The notes: generated from the sequence alone by a model not told the origin. A stretch of DNA of 64,000 nucleotides from Leclercia sp. AS011 (GCF_037152535.1 NZ_JBBCMA010000001.1:1612001-1676000), one strand, 5' to 3'; positions 41,101 to 50,905 are shown, counted from the stretch's first letter. A program made the numbers and translations.

Positions 41101-43056
41101 ATTCATGGTGGCAACGGTAAGTCCCTGCTCTATGTGGTCGGTTTCGGTGAGGGTGATGTTTTTCGGTGCCGGAAGAACGCTTACCGGCGTGACGGTGACC
41201 GGTGCCGGGGTAATGCGCACACCGTCATCGATATAGCGGTATTTATTCGGGTCATGCTGAACTGCGGTGATCGTGAAACCACCGTTGCTGTCGTCGTTCG
41301 CCCGGATGGATGTCACACGAAAATACTGGATAGCCAGGTTGTCGCTGTCGATGGCCCACACTGCGCCGGATTCAGGCGGCAGCCTGAAGGGGGTGGTGAC
41401 CGTCACCGTCTGTTTATCCGCGCTGATGGACGCGATTGTCCGCGTCTGCGCCTTGCCGTCCGGCAGGTTGACCACCAGGCGATCGCCAGCAGCGTAATCA
41501 GCGGGACGATCAAGCGTAACGTTCCGCCCGTTTACCGCCCGGATGCGTCCGCCGTTCTGCCTGCCGGCGCGGAACGGGTCCGCGATACCGATAATTTCCG
41601 CAGGCAGGGGAATATAACCGTCCAGCCCCACGCCAAATGACACCGTTCCGTCGCGCGCATTAGACAGCAGTGCCCAGCGGCCCCGGCGGTGCGCCTCACT
41701 CTGGGATGTGCAGCCAATCGCCGTCATCGACATCTGGTTGACCTTGTACCGCTTCACCAGGTCGGAATCGTAGACACTCTCAACAGTATCGCTGTAATGG
41801 TTCTGAGGATCAGACCAGGACACCAGAGCAGACGAGTAGCGGTTTTTGTAGCTGCCGCCGCCGTAGGTAAACAACCCGTCGATCACGTTCGAGGCATGGT
41901 AGGTAAAATCAACCTCATCCTGCGGCACATCCGCGCGCACATAAATCTGGTCATTGCCCCAGAAGGTAATCCCCCTGAATATCGCCGCTAAATCGCTGAG
42001 AACGGTGTAGGCGTCCTGCTGGCTCTGGATGTAGACATTGCAGGTGAAGCGCGGCTCGGTCCCACCAGCCCCGTTCGACACCTTCTGATCGCAGTACTGC
42101 GCAATGGCGTACAACTCCCACTTATCGATCATGGCAGCATCGATGCGGGTACCCATGCCGTAAATCTCATCCAGCACCAGATCGTAAAATACCCAGGCCG
42201 GGTTGTTGGTGTAGGCCATTTTGAAGCCACCCGACCAGGTGCCGCTGTAGGTGCGCGTAACCGGATCGTAGGAGTCCGGCACGCGTACCAGTTTCCCCTT
42301 CGGCCTGCAGGTCACCTTCGGCGCGCCACTGGTAAACTGGCTGGAGTCGACCTCGATATACAGCAGCGCCGTATTGGGATAGCGTAACTTGCTGTCGATC
42401 ACCTCAGCAAACGAGAACACCTTGAAGGCGTTTATCAGTTTTGAGTTACCCACGGAATCAGGCGTGATGCGACGCACCCGCACAGCCCAGCCGGTAGTGG
42501 CCGCTGGCAGGTCAATACGAATGTCGCGCTGGTATTCCGTGGTTGTCTTTCCGTCGAATTTGCCGTTAACCACCGTCTGCCAGGCAGCACCATCAGTCGA
42601 GAGATCGACGGCGTACTCCGTGACCGTCCCGACCATATCGCCGTTGTCTTTATAGGTGTACTGTACGGGCAGGCTCAGCTTAATACGCACGGCATCCAGC
42701 ATCAGGTTAGAGAACTGGCGTGTCCACGGCGCGGTGGTGGTCACTGTCACGTTTGCCGACATTTCGTTGTCGACCTCAGGCAATCCCTGAATGTAGTCCT
42801 GATCCTGAGTGCCCAGGCGAAAATCCCACTTCACGCCGGTGAAGTTGTAGCTGCCGTCGGCGTTCGCCAGCGGGGTGTCGTTTAGGAAGATGTTCTGTGC
42901 CGTCAGCTCACCCTGGATTTCACCTTCAGCGATCGCCAGCAACATTTTTAATTTTGCTGTCGACAGCAGGTCATCCGGATCCTCAACAGAAGTGCGCTGT
43001 TTAGCGCCACCGCCTTTACGTCCCTGAATAAGGGTTTCATCTTCGAGAAGTCGCAT
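38128..43056 (-). CDS. J: Tail tip / host specificity protein J
   Basis: Central tail-tip protein (lambda gpJ type) that closes the tail and recognises the receptor. The 1642 residues start MRLLEDETLIQGRKGGGAKQ, typical of J, and include fibronectin-like segments around residues 600-800, a heavily charged helical region, and the conserved WGVKVQVEANGVKRIAG block followed by FLISADTFAVYNP near residue 1400. It is about 500 residues longer than lambda J. Part of the extra length is an inserted lectin-like segment (WYFDSTVEGWTG to YLIDWVAVG). The last 200 residues are the likely receptor-binding tip. Confidence 0.92.
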   Translation of the reverse strand: MRLLEDETLIQGRKGGGAKQRTSVEDPDDLLSTAKLKMLLAIAEGEIQGELTAQNIFLNDTPLANADGSYNFTGVKWDFRLGTQDQDYIQGLPEVDNEMSANVTVTTTAPWTRQFSNLMLDAVRIKLSLPVQYTYKDNGDMVGTVTEYAVDLSTDGAAWQTVVNGKFDGKTTTEYQRDIRIDLPAATTGWAVRVRRITPDSVGNSKLINAFKVFSFAEVIDSKLRYPNTALLYIEVDSSQFTSGAPKVTCRPKGKLVRVPDSYDPVTRTYSGTWSGGFKMAYTNNPAWVFYDLVLDEIYGMGTRIDAAMIDKWELYAIAQYCDQKVSNGAGGTEPRFTCNVYIQSQQDAYTVLSDLAAIFRGITFWGNDQIYVRADVPQDEVDFTYHASNVIDGLFTYGGGSYKNRYSSALVSWSDPQNHYSDTVESVYDSDLVKRYKVNQMSMTAIGCTSQSEAHRRGRWALLSNARDGTVSFGVGLDGYIPLPAEIIGIADPFRAGRQNGGRIRAVNGRNVTLDRPADYAAGDRLVVNLPDGKAQTRTIASISADKQTVTVTTPFRLPPESGAVWAIDSDNLAIQYFRVTSIRANDDSNGGFTITAVQHDPNKYRYIDDGVRITPAPVTVTPVSVLPAPKNITLTETDHIEQGLTVATMNASWDRVDGAIRYQAQWRKDNGDWINVPVSSAQGFTVQGIYTGSYDVRVRALNAQDSSSPWGYADTTYLTGKNGRPGTPQALAATDDVVWAIDITWAFPDGSGDTAYTEIQRATTEDKANPQLLALVPFPATHYQHGPMRAGVSQWYRARLVDRIGNTGDWTEWAAGQSSSKAGDYLDMIGDTLEQTDGYKNLVSDIADLDEDIQSARDDITAVTTESAATKAGLAKEVTDRKKAITDEATARGQALLTEKNERVADISNVNQTIQTTSDSLAQQIAQISAGTGSQFDPVKIWYFDSTVEGWTGNGTPIIVDGWIRPANHATDPWVASPGSLAINSSSYRFVKLRIRKVGAPGWTGQLRWRGTGGFNDTNMITVAEPAYDANGIATVEFDNIPWLTEATMNQFRLDLSTKQDATNYYLIDWVAVGRPTPGAGMAALQQETTARVTGDQAEATARETLATQIRGGYTGDDPSKLASGLLYTERQARITAQEAEVTERKKLESTVNDNHAAVTQELATLTTEQEAQATTLSGLQVTVGKNTADITTVTKAVADNNKAQTTALAAVKATTDQNTADISTETTARTDGDSALGRRIDSLKVEVDGNTASRDAGIVGNVTNALANFTAFSDQRVTFAVGETKTMAEITDVRKTSADATSAVAEQVTTLKATVEQNGQTNAAAITRIDKAVTDLESATATSIQQVTAAIGDTNSAVQTTSQAVADINGKLSAQWGVKVQVEANGVKRIAGIQLGIDGAGASNFLISADTFAVYNPTTNGQELVFASTGGQMFMRSVFIQDGSIDNGKIGNYIQSSNWDGTGNVGWHINKSGYATFNGVTVRGTIYATDGSFKGRVEATSGSFRGTVEATSFIGDVANTGVFPDSSNRSNNAVSTSVAMSYTDSSNSVLNKNAVVESLVYVRGLTGAVASTIQVTIAGNVRTFTYDVPVGGLWFTARHAVTGMGGQRIDASIVVSSSNATVAIYAPTITVTRGTGSFS

Positions 43057-43065
43057 ATTTCACCC

Positions 43066-43093
43066 ATAAAAAAAGCCACCCGCAGGTGACCTG
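43066..43093 (-). terminator. Hairpin with T-run between I and J
   Basis: GTCACC-TGCG-GGTGGC (one G-U pair) followed by seven T on the minus strand. Confidence 0.65.
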
Positions 43094-43109
43094 TAGCTGA
43101 CAATAAATT

Positions 43110-43724
43110 TCACTGCTGGTCGCTGGAGAAGATCCCCGCGCTGATAACTGCCCCGCCGATCTCGCGCTCACCAAAAAACACAGGCACCGGATAACCCACA
43201 GCCACGGTGTTCACCGGCGCGCCAAAGGCGTAGTTGGGTTTGTTGTCCGTGCTGGACGAGGCACCGACGTTGTATTTCGGCTGGGGTGTCAGCAGCTGAA
43301 CAACACCCCCCAGCATCATCGACAGGCCGAGTCCAGTCAGGGCCGTTGTTGTCGCAGTTGCGGCAGCTGTACTCAGACCTATCGCCGTCAGCGAAGCACC
43401 CGCGGTAAAATACGCGGCAACGAGAGCCACCGCCCCGATAACGATCTGCAGTACACCTCCGCGCTTTGAGCCTTCAGTAATGGCTGAAATCCGGTACACC
43501 GCACCGCCGCGGGTCATGTCGAACTCGTCGAGCCCGATGTTGTGTTTGCCATTGAAGAAAGCGAAACGGATCCCCTTCATATGTCCTTCTGACAGGTAGC
43601 GTTTAAAGCCGGGAACCTGGCTGCACATGGCGCGCAGCATCTCGCGCAGATCCTGAACCTGAAATTGGTGTTCGCGCCCGAACTTTTTCGCCATGCGGCC
43701 TTCAAGAATGAGTGTCTTCAGCAT
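43110..43724 (-). CDS. I: Tail assembly protein I
   Basis: Lambda gpI-type protein needed to assemble the tail tip and not found in the virion. The 204 residues carry a hydrophobic, alanine/glycine-rich middle (IVIGAVALVAAYFTAGASL) and a C-terminal PVFFGEREIGGAVISAG motif seen in the family. Its start overlaps the end of K by 23 bases, and J follows, the standard K-I-J order. Confidence 0.88.
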   Translation of the reverse strand: MLKTLILEGRMAKKFGREHQFQVQDLREMLRAMCSQVPGFKRYLSEGHMKGIRFAFFNGKHNIGLDEFDMTRGGAVYRISAITEGSKRGGVLQIVIGAVALVAAYFTAGASLTAIGLSTAAATATTTALTGLGLSMMLGGVVQLLTPQPKYNVGASSSTDNKPNYAFGAPVNTVAVGYPVPVFFGEREIGGAVISAGIFSSDQQ

Positions 43725-44448
43725 TCATCAGCTCCCTGTGCCGGACCACACGAACGGTGCGGTCACGGAAATACTTGCCATACGGCACCCGGGCAGAAAG
43801 GTTGCCGAAATTATGGTGCAGCATGATATTGTCCTGGTGCTCGTGATGACCAAGGTAAACAGCCGCGTGGTTGGTTACCGGCGCCTGTATACGCATCATG
43901 ATCATATCGCCGGGACGCATATCAGCCGGGTCCACCTGGATAAAGCCTTCTGCCTCCCAGTTATCGTCGTAGCGATTTTCTCCCTGCTCCCACCACTCGT
44001 ACGGTACCGAGTAATCGCCCAGGGTAATGCCGTGTTCACGCTGGAACCACTCACGGATCAGCGACCAGCAGTCAGCAAAGCCCAGCACCCAGCGCCGCCC
44101 GGCGTAGTCCCGGTCTTCGCGTGGGGCCAGCGTGCAGAAATCACCATCCGGCCAGCTCATGATGCCCCACTCTACTCCGGACCAGTCGCACTGCACCCTG
44201 TCCATTTCGGACGGCATAAGCTGCACCACGTCCGGGTGGGAGTGGATAACCATAATGATTTCTCCCTGCTCCGACGCTGCCAGCTTATCCTCTGGCGAGA
44301 TCGTGAAGGCCTCAGTGGGCGTTACTGAAATATTGCGGCACGGGATGTACTGCTGCGCCCGCCCGGCCTGCACCACCACGCCGCAAGCCTCGTTCGGATA
44401 TTCCGCGGCGACGTGGGCGCGGATCGCTTCCATCAGTTTTTTTCGCAT
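43702..44448 (-). CDS. K: Tail tip assembly protein K (JAMM + NlpC/P60)
   Basis: A 248-residue two-domain hydrolase of the lambda gpK type. The N-terminal JAB/MPN domain has MVIHSHPDVVQL, the metal-binding histidines; the C-terminal NlpC/P60 domain has the catalytic cysteine in GFADCWSLIREW and a histidine in TNHAAVYLGHH. It probably processes peptidoglycan or tail proteins during assembly or entry. It starts two bases after L. Confidence 0.9.
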   Translation of the reverse strand: MRKKLMEAIRAHVAAEYPNEACGVVVQAGRAQQYIPCRNISVTPTEAFTISPEDKLAASEQGEIIMVIHSHPDVVQLMPSEMDRVQCDWSGVEWGIMSWPDGDFCTLAPREDRDYAGRRWVLGFADCWSLIREWFQREHGITLGDYSVPYEWWEQGENRYDDNWEAEGFIQVDPADMRPGDMIMMRIQAPVTNHAAVYLGHHEHQDNIMLHHNFGNLSARVPYGKYFRDRTVRVVRHRELMNAEDTHS

Positions 44449-44450
44449 GG

Positions 44451-45188
44451 TTATTTACCCTGAAGGTTTGCCGCCGGGAAGCCGCCGAACGGCAGCGGGT
44501 TACCCGTCCCGAACCGCGCTTCGCAGTCCTGCATCTGGCCGCCGCACATATCCAGCGCCGGGTTATCCGTGGGGGTGCCATCCTTGAGAAAATAGCGGTT
44601 CCCGTTGTAGTCACATCCGGTGCCGGTGCGGTACCAGCCGCGCGTGCACCAGGTGCAGACCGGCGTGATCTGCCGGGTGGGCAGCTGCAGGTTCTGGATG
44701 TCAAAGGGTGAGCACAGTTCAAAGTCGACCTGCACCCGCGTTTCAGCGGTTTTGGCGTTGACGTAAAAAAGCTGCACGCGCTCGTCCGCCGGGCTGGCGT
44801 TCGGGTTGCCGGCCGTCCAGTTGGCCGCGTCCAGATACTTCGCCAGCGTGGTGTGGATCTTCACCTTCGCCCTCGCCAGGTCGTCGAACTCGAGGCAAAG
44901 CGCAGTCACGTAGTTGCCGACGTTCGACACGGAAAGCGTGGGTGTGGGCTGTGCCCCGGTACTGGACAGCTCCAGGCCTTTCAGCTCGTAAGGGTAAGGG
45001 TCATACTGCTGACCCTGCCAGATAATGGCAGGCAGGTTGTCAGCTGCGAATGCAGACCAGCCTGCAGAAGCAATATTGTGGGCATGGAAGCGCAAAATGG
45101 TATCCATGCCAAATTCGGTGCCGTCTATTTCAATCAGCTGTACTAGCTGGCCCGGTTCCAGCTGCTGAATATCCTGCGTGAAACTCAT
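44451..45188 (-). CDS. L: Tail tip protein L (iron-sulfur type)
   Basis: Lambda gpL-type tail tip component. The C-terminal half carries the cysteines TPVCTWCTRGWY, GTGCDYN and DMCGGQ / DCEARFG, which in lambda gpL hold an iron-sulfur cluster. The ATG at 45188 after GGGGTGAAT is chosen over a GTG at 45194. The protein is 245 residues. A terminator hairpin precedes it on the M side. Confidence 0.9.
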   Translation of the reverse strand: MSFTQDIQQLEPGQLVQLIEIDGTEFGMDTILRFHAHNIASAGWSAFAADNLPAIIWQGQQYDPYPYELKGLELSSTGAQPTPTLSVSNVGNYVTALCLEFDDLARAKVKIHTTLAKYLDAANWTAGNPNASPADERVQLFYVNAKTAETRVQVDFELCSPFDIQNLQLPTRQITPVCTWCTRGWYRTGTGCDYNGNRYFLKDGTPTDNPALDMCGGQMQDCEARFGTGNPLPFGGFPAANLQGK

Positions 45189-45198
45189 ATTCACCCCA

Positions 45199-45221
45199 TA
45201 AAAAAACCGCCCGGAGGCGGT
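45199..45221 (-). terminator. Hairpin with T-run between M and L
   Basis: CCGCC-TCCG-GGCGG followed by seven T on the minus strand, inside the late operon. Confidence 0.75.
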
Positions 45222-45245
45222 AAGTCATTCTGGATTTGAAGATAA

Positions 45246-45584
45246 TCAGGGAGCAAAGGACTGCTCGAACGTGAACACTACTGTCGCTTTTTTTCCGGAG
45301 GGGAACGAAACACTGAAGGAATCAGCCTTCATCCGATAGAGCTTCTTCTCCCCCCAGGGGTTCGTCCACCAGAACGATTTTGTAATGTGCGACATAAGGA
45401 ACGCACGCAGCACTGAGGCCTCGCTTCGCGTGCCCGTCCAGTCAAGTTCCCAGACTTCGGACTTGTCATTGATCCCCATCCCGGCGATCTGTTTATACCC
45501 GTCGCCAAACTGGGACTGAAGCGTACGGGCGCTTTCCGTTCCACGGGCAGTTTTACGGGTGCCCCAGCTGAATGTGTCTGTCAC
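45246..45584 (-). CDS. M: Minor tail protein M
   Basis: A 112-residue lambda gpM-type tail-tip protein: SQFGDGYKQI near the N-terminus and the conserved WWTNPWGEKKLYRMKADSF block. It lies between the tape measure gene, two bases away, and L, as in lambda. Confidence 0.88.
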   Translation of the reverse strand: MTDTFSWGTRKTARGTESARTLQSQFGDGYKQIAGMGINDKSEVWELDWTGTRSEASVLRAFLMSHITKSFWWTNPWGEKKLYRMKADSFSVSFPSGKKATVVFTFEQSFAP

Positions 45585-45586
45585 CG

Positions 45587-48082
45587 CTACCTCCTTGGGT
45601 AAAGTACACCACCCGGCCCCAGTTCCTTTTTAAGCCGGTCAGTGATGGTCTGCTGAACAATGCCCTGAAGCTGCCGCGCCGTTCCAATGGTGTCCGCCTG
45701 GCTGGATTCGCCACCCCCCTGCTGACTGACACTGACCGGTGCATAAACGCTGATCCCCCGCATGGCCGCAGCGGGCATATTGCCGCCACCCACCAGTCCG
45801 CCGGACGCGTAACCGCGCATCATGCTGTACAGATTCCCCACCCCGATCCGGCTGGTCGCCTCTTTGGTAAAAACGAACTCCCCGCGATGAACCACCCCCG
45901 CAGGTTCATATTTACCGCCCGATCCGGTATAGCCACCCCCGGCAAATCCGATAGCCGAACTGACAGCGCCCACGATCCCCACTCCCGCCTGTTTAAGGGC
46001 GATTTGCGCCAGCATCGAAAGCGTTGAGCGGGTGAAGTCACTCCACTTTGCTTTACCGGTGGTAAGCATGTCCGCAAGGTTTTGCGTCATTCCGTCAAAG
46101 GTGCTGGCGGCTACATTTTTCATCTGGCCGTACGCGTCACCCGCAGAATCGGCGTAATCAGCCCAGGCGGATTTCCCACCAGACATCCAGTCACCGCGCA
46201 TTTTATCCTGTTCCTGATAATATCCCTGTAGCGCCTGAAGCTCTTTCTGGTAGCCCTGATCTTTTTCAGATCCGCCGCCATTTTTCCAGCTCTGTAGTAT
46301 CTGAGCCTCTTCATTACGGCGCTGTGCAGCACGACTACTCATCCCCGCGCTTTCCGCCAGCGCCCGGGTTTTCTCACCCATCTGGGTAACGTATTTTTGC
46401 GATGTATCCTGCAGACGGTTGAGGCGCTCCTGCGTGACGATCTGGTCACCCAGTTTTGCATTGATTTCAGCCTGAGCGAGCACCTTATCCTTGCTGGCGA
46501 GCAGGGACTTTTCATCTTCGGTCAGCGCCCTGGTTCTGGCTGCCTGCTCAAGGACCGTAAATCTGGCCTGTTCTTTCCACAACTGCTGGCGCTGCTGGCT
46601 GATCATGTCATTGATATCACTGTGCTGACGCAAAACCTCAAGCTGCGTCTGCAACTCCAGTGTCTGCGCACTGGTACTGTCGGTGAGCTTAGCGCCTCCA
46701 GGCGTCCTGCCTTTCGTCGGTTTTTTCAGGGAGTCCTCATATTCCTTTTTGGCCGCCGCCATGTTGATGTTGTAATCCGCCTGCAGGATCCGCCCATCTT
46801 TCAGAGCCTTATTCAGCTCATTCTGTCGTGAAGTGTATTTCTCCAGCGCTGACTGCGTTTTAGCGTAATTAGACTGCGCCTGTGCTGCATATTTCTGACG
46901 ATCAGATTCCGCTACCGCTTCGCGGGAGGCATTCGCCTCATTCGCTTTGGAAATCCCCGCCTGTTGCTGCGCCATGTCCAGCGTCAGCCTGGCCGTTTCG
47001 CGGTCATTCCAGAACCGCGCACGTGCTTCATCATTTACATAACGGTCATCCTTTCGCAGGTTCCAGATTTCATCGGCCTTTTTGAAAGCGGCTTCTGCTT
47101 TTGTCACCATTTCCTGCGCGGTATCAGGCCGACCGACATCAAGCGCCGCATCCCACATCGACTTAAACGCGCGTTTCAGCGTATCGGCAGCAGTTTCAAT
47201 CGACCCCATATTGTCGCGAATGGATTTGGTCTGATCGTTGAATCCGGCGGTGGCCGCGTCGTTTGCCGCCTTAAGTGCCCCGGCTTCATTACCGGCACGC
47301 TGCAACTGGGCAACATGTGCGATTTGCTCGGCGGTGACGTTGTGAAATTGCTGGGCCATTGCAATGAGCCCGGATGTCGGGTCAGTTGTCAGCTTGCCAT
47401 ACGCAGCGGCAACCTTATCGACTGGTACACCCGATGCTTCGGTGAAGCGGGCCACGGCCTGACTCATGTCATCAAAATGGGCACCGGCACGCACTCCGGC
47501 GTTGATCAGCTCCGTCAGTGCCTTGCTCGTCTGATTAAACGTAAGTCCGGCGGACTGGCCGCTTCGCGCCAGCGTGAGCATCCGATCGGCAGTCAGCCCT
47601 GAAGCGTTACCGGAGAGGACCAGTGTTTTGTTGAAATCGGAGAGTGTGGACGAGCCGGCATACCAGGTATACAACAGCGCCCCCGTCGCGGACGAAAGTG
47701 CACCAATACCAAGCATAACTGGCGAGATAGAACCCAACAGCGCACGAAACGTTGGAATAACACCGCCAAAGGAATCTTTTACCTGTCCACCCTGCTGGAG
47801 CAAAATAAGCCAGGGGTTCTGGCCACCTGCCAGCTGCGTTGCCACATCAGTAAACTGCGCCGGGAGCATGCGCATCGCCGCGGTATACTGACCGACAGAG
47901 ATGCCTGCCTTGCGGGCAGCGCTCTCCTGGCGGCTGAATGACTGCTGGATCCGCAAAGCTGAATCGTTCGCCGCGTCCCCCGTTTTCCTGAATTCTTTTT
48001 TGACGTAGTTGATCTGCTCGTTAAATTTCGTCGAGTTGACGTCAAGATTAACGACCAGATCACCGACTGCCGTCTGGGCCAT
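45587..48082 (-). CDS. H: Tape measure protein H
   Basis: Sets tail length and is ejected with DNA; lambda gpH type. The 831 residues contain the N-terminal minor-tail domain (LNVNSTKF-like start), [21 protein letters not shown], a hydrophobic stretch around residues 130-160, long coiled-coil regions (about 340-600) and the C-terminal [18 protein letters not shown] motif. It overlaps the end of the T frame by 23 bases. Size predicts a tail close to that of lambda. Confidence 0.93.
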   Translation of the reverse strand: MAQTAVGDLVVNLDVNSTKFNEQINYVKKEFRKTGDAANDSALRIQQSFSRQESAARKAGISVGQYTAAMRMLPAQFTDVATQLAGGQNPWLILLQQGGQVKDSFGGVIPTFRALLGSISPVMLGIGALSSATGALLYTWYAGSSTLSDFNKTLVLSGNASGLTADRMLTLARSGQSAGLTFNQTSKALTELINAGVRAGAHFDDMSQAVARFTEASGVPVDKVAAAYGKLTTDPTSGLIAMAQQFHNVTAEQIAHVAQLQRAGNEAGALKAANDAATAGFNDQTKSIRDNMGSIETAADTLKRAFKSMWDAALDVGRPDTAQEMVTKAEAAFKKADEIWNLRKDDRYVNDEARARFWNDRETARLTLDMAQQQAGISKANEANASREAVAESDRQKYAAQAQSNYAKTQSALEKYTSRQNELNKALKDGRILQADYNINMAAAKKEYEDSLKKPTKGRTPGGAKLTDSTSAQTLELQTQLEVLRQHSDINDMISQQRQQLWKEQARFTVLEQAARTRALTEDEKSLLASKDKVLAQAEINAKLGDQIVTQERLNRLQDTSQKYVTQMGEKTRALAESAGMSSRAAQRRNEEAQILQSWKNGGGSEKDQGYQKELQALQGYYQEQDKMRGDWMSGGKSAWADYADSAGDAYGQMKNVAASTFDGMTQNLADMLTTGKAKWSDFTRSTLSMLAQIALKQAGVGIVGAVSSAIGFAGGGYTGSGGKYEPAGVVHRGEFVFTKEATSRIGVGNLYSMMRGYASGGLVGGGNMPAAAMRGISVYAPVSVSQQGGGESSQADTIGTARQLQGIVQQTITDRLKKELGPGGVLYPRR

Positions 48083-48412
48083 AGCGTATACCTCCAGAAA
48101 TACCTTCCGCCTTCGCCATCAGCGCATCGTCGTCCGTCTCTGCTACCTCAATGGATTCAGATGCAGGTGAAAGAATGCTGAAGCTGGCAGGCGTCAGCTC
48201 CGGATCGGCAAAAAACAGGGTTGAAATGGTGTAGAGCAGGCCGGAGAAGTGGGCGTCCAGCTGCGCATCATGAAAGAAGTTATCCTGGTAGAAGATTTTC
48301 CAGTCGCCATACTCCGTAGAGGACATGCCAGCAAGCATGGCGCGCCAGTCAGGGCGACTGAACTCACGCGCCAGTTTCAGGACGAACGTCAGCTCACTGG
48401 CGAGGGCTTTTC
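48060..48412 (-). CDS. T: T frame, expressed as G-T by -1 frameshift
   Basis: The T part of the lambda-type gpGT tail chaperone. The frame has no good start of its own near its beginning; it is open up to the GGAAAAG at 48407-48413 inside the end of G, where a -1 slip joins it. After the slip it reads [20 protein letters not shown], the same layout as lambda T, and ends 23 bases inside H. An internal ATG at 48338 exists but is not needed. Confidence 0.8.
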
Positions 48413-48802
48413 CGCAGTTACGGATTCCGCAGGATCGCTAATCTCTCCCTCCGGGCTCTCTGACTGCGGCTCAATCATGCCGGAGAGGCGTTTCACCTTA
48501 AAATCCGCCTCTGCAATAAGCTCCGTCGGCCAGGTCTGCAGGACTTCATCCTGAATTTTCGATACTTCCGCTGGCGCGCCCTCAGGAAGCGTACCTTTCA
48601 GCGCATGACCATGCCAGAGCGACAACGCCACCAGGTAAGCACCATTTTTCACGGTGAGAGTGATAGCGGTCTGGAAATCACCTTCTTCAACCGCTTCCAG
48701 CTTTTTCAGGTACTCAAGGTGTTCAATGCGCTGCAGCGCGGACAGCTGGTACAGCGTCACGCTGCTGCCGTTATGCTCGAGCAGTTCAGTTTTAAGAAAC
48801 AT
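48389..48802 (-). CDS. G: Tail assembly chaperone G
   Basis: Lambda gpG-type chaperone that coats the tape measure protein during tail assembly. The 137-residue protein begins MFLKTELLEHNGSSVTLYQL, like lambda G. A slippery GGAAAAG sequence six codons before its stop allows a -1 frameshift into T, making the G-T fusion needed at a fixed ratio. Confidence 0.9.
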   Translation of the reverse strand: MFLKTELLEHNGSSVTLYQLSALQRIEHLEYLKKLEAVEEGDFQTAITLTVKNGAYLVALSLWHGHALKGTLPEGAPAEVSKIQDEVLQTWPTELIAEADFKVKRLSGMIEPQSESPEGEISDPAESVTAEKPSPVS

Positions 48803-48837
48803 ATTTACTCCGGAGTACGGGGCTCACGCCCCGGGAT

Positions 48838-49575
48838 TCAGGAAACGGTCACCTTGCAGATTGCCGCAAAGTTACCGCTATTGGTCATGACAATAATTTC
48901 AACGGTGCCCGCCGCCACGCCGGTGACGGTCACCGTTGAACCACTGACCGTCACTGTTGCTTTCGACGGATCAGACGTCGCCACGCGGAAGGAAGTATCT
49001 GAAGCGCTGGCTGGCAGAACTGTCACTGCCAGTTGCGTGGTCGCACCGACAGCAACCGCTGCAGTGGATTTATCCAGGCTGATACCCGTCACGCCAATTA
49101 CCGCAGTACCGCTGTCTTCTGCCAGTGAGGGTTTGCCGTTATTGGTGATCTTTGCCGTTCGGGTCATAACTTCTTTAGCCGAAACGGTCTTTCCAAGGCT
49201 GCTCACCCAGCCTTTAAAGACATCGACGGCGCCATTCGGGTACTTGATTTTGTATCCTTTAACCGTGCCGTCATCGAACCAGTTCACCAGGTCCTGCTGA
49301 CCGCTTTCACCCGGCAGCCATGCCAGAGTAAAACTCGTGTCGCCTGCTGATTTCTGACCCTGCATGGATGAAGCCCAGTCGGCGTTGTCGTCATCGATAT
49401 AGGTGTCGTCCTCTGACTCGGCGGTGAGTTCGCCTGGCTGCAGATCCTTGATCTTTGCCAGACGCAGCCAGTTAACATCCGAAAGGGGACTGGCGTAGGG
49501 ATCGCCGCTTCCGGTGTAAATCCAGAGCGTAGTGCCGGCACCTTTCGTCGGTGCCAGCGGGTTAGGTGTGGTCAT
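48838..49575 (-). CDS. V: Major tail tube protein V with Ig-like domain
   Basis: Forms the tail tube; lambda gpV type. The N-terminal domain (about residues 1-155, with [16 protein letters not shown]) builds the ring. The C-terminal domain (about 160-245) is a bacterial Ig-like (Big_2) fold starting [20 protein letters not shown] that decorates the tube surface. The protein is 245 residues, like lambda V. Confidence 0.93.
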   Translation of the reverse strand: MTTPNPLAPTKGAGTTLWIYTGSGDPYASPLSDVNWLRLAKIKDLQPGELTAESEDDTYIDDDNADWASSMQGQKSAGDTSFTLAWLPGESGQQDLVNWFDDGTVKGYKIKYPNGAVDVFKGWVSSLGKTVSAKEVMTRTAKITNNGKPSLAEDSGTAVIGVTGISLDKSTAAVAVGATTQLAVTVLPASASDTSFRVATSDPSKATVTVSGSTVTVTGVAAGTVEIIVMTNSGNFAAICKVTVS

Positions 49576-49582
49576 AACGTCC

Positions 49583-49981
49583 TCACATTTCGTAGGTGAT
49601 GGAATATTTCAGATCGGCTGAACTCCAGAGTCCGATATCATCATCGCGCTGGTAGTCATAGCCCTGCTGCACCATGTTGGTGATAAGGGATGCAAGCCCC
49701 GGGATCTCCGACAGAACCGGGTAAACACGCGCTTCCATCCATTTATCCAGCTCCGAATCAGGCACCTGGGCAGGAAGAAAGACTTCAACATGAAGAGTGG
49801 CCTGCCAGACATCGGCATCCAGTTCTTCCCCGGTGTACTCCGCGTCGGTGAGATAAACGGCGACGGCCGGGAAATCTCCCTCTTCGAGCACTGCTGGCCT
49901 GCCGTCAAAATAAATGGCGTCAGTACCAATCGCGCTTTCCAGCGCGTCAAGAATCAACTGTCGGATATCACTGTGTTTCAT
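49583..49981 (-). CDS. U: Tail terminator protein U
   Basis: Lambda gpU type: a ring that stops tail-tube growth and joins to the head. The 132 residues carry [20 protein letters not shown] and [17 protein letters not shown] as in lambda U. The start overlaps the end of Z by four bases (ATGA). Confidence 0.93.
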   Translation of the reverse strand: MKHSDIRQLILDALESAIGTDAIYFDGRPAVLEEGDFPAVAVYLTDAEYTGEELDADVWQATLHVEVFLPAQVPDSELDKWMEARVYPVLSEIPGLASLITNMVQQGYDYQRDDDIGLWSSADLKYSITYEM

Positions 49982-50532
49982 TTTGTCAGAATCAACCTGA
50001 GTTGGTTTGTAAGGGATGCCCGGAGCTCTTTGGGCATATCCGAGTCCATGAGCTTCGGCAGCTCAGCTTTAAATGCCGTGGTTAAAGGGGCTGCCAGAGG
50101 AATGCTGACCACTTCCATCGGATAACGGGGCTTTGCTGTTCGCCTCATGACGTGCCAGCGACCATTTTTAAGCTGCTGAATGAATCCGCCCGGGAAACGG
50201 AACGGTCCAATGCGCAGCACGCTGTTGGCCCCTTTCTTATCCCGTTTTTTGCGGGAAAGGCGCACGCTGGCGGTACCGAGTTTTATGGCCGGTAAATTGC
50301 CACGGTTTACACGGATAAGCGCGCGGGGTTTATTAACCGTCGCACGTCTCAGCCTGGCGCGTTGCTTTACTAGTTTTCGCGGTACGCGGGTATCTTTCGA
50401 CACGACTGCCACGCTGCGGCTGACGGCCCGGTTTGCCACGCGGTTAACGGCCTGTGCCGACGCACGCGGGACAGCCGTTTTGCTGATGCTGTTGAGATTC
50501 TCTATCGCCTGCTCAAGGCCTTTAATGGACAT
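49978..50532 (-). CDS. Z: Tail completion protein Z
   Basis: Lambda gpZ-type minor tail protein required for DNA positioning and infectivity. The 184 residues begin MSIKGLEQAIENLNSISKTA and are rich in basic residues; IQQLKNGRWHVM matches lambda Z. It is coupled to U by a 4-base overlap and lies 9 bases after FII. Confidence 0.92.
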   Translation of the reverse strand: MSIKGLEQAIENLNSISKTAVPRASAQAVNRVANRAVSRSVAVVSKDTRVPRKLVKQRARLRRATVNKPRALIRVNRGNLPAIKLGTASVRLSRKKRDKKGANSVLRIGPFRFPGGFIQQLKNGRWHVMRRTAKPRYPMEVVSIPLAAPLTTAFKAELPKLMDSDMPKELRASLTNQLRLILTK

Positions 50533-50541
50533 GCAGCCTCC

Positions 50542-50895
50542 TTAACGACGGCGGGTACCGGCGGGCGGGCTCCCGTTACCCAGCCAGATATGGCAGGATC
50601 CACAATCGTCAGGGCCAATTCGCTCAACCCAGAAAGCCCGCCCGTTAATCATCAGGGTGTCCATGCGTTCCAGCTGGTGAACAGTGGCGGTTTCCACGAA
50701 CAGGGTCGGACTGGTACCTTCAACCCGAATCCCTACACTGGCATAACCAATATTCTCTGGATCATCGAAAACGCCCATCAGGGTGACACCTGACAAAGCG
50801 CCTGACATCACCTTTGCCTTTGCGCCCATCACACTGCGGATAGCGCCATCCGCTCGCGACATGGCCTCGTCAAAGAGATTATCGAAATCAGCCAT
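50542..50895 (-). CDS. FII: Head-tail joining protein FII
   Basis: Lambda gpFII-type protein that forms the tail-binding ring on the filled head. The 117 residues begin MADFDNLFDEAMSRADGAIR and contain FDDPENIGYASVGIRVEG and DDCGSCHIWLG, as in lambda FII. Confidence 0.93.
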   Translation of the reverse strand: MADFDNLFDEAMSRADGAIRSVMGAKAKVMSGALSGVTLMGVFDDPENIGYASVGIRVEGTSPTLFVETATVHQLERMDTLMINGRAFWVERIGPDDCGSCHIWLGNGSPPAGTRRR

Positions 50896-50905
50896 GCGGT
50901 CCCCT

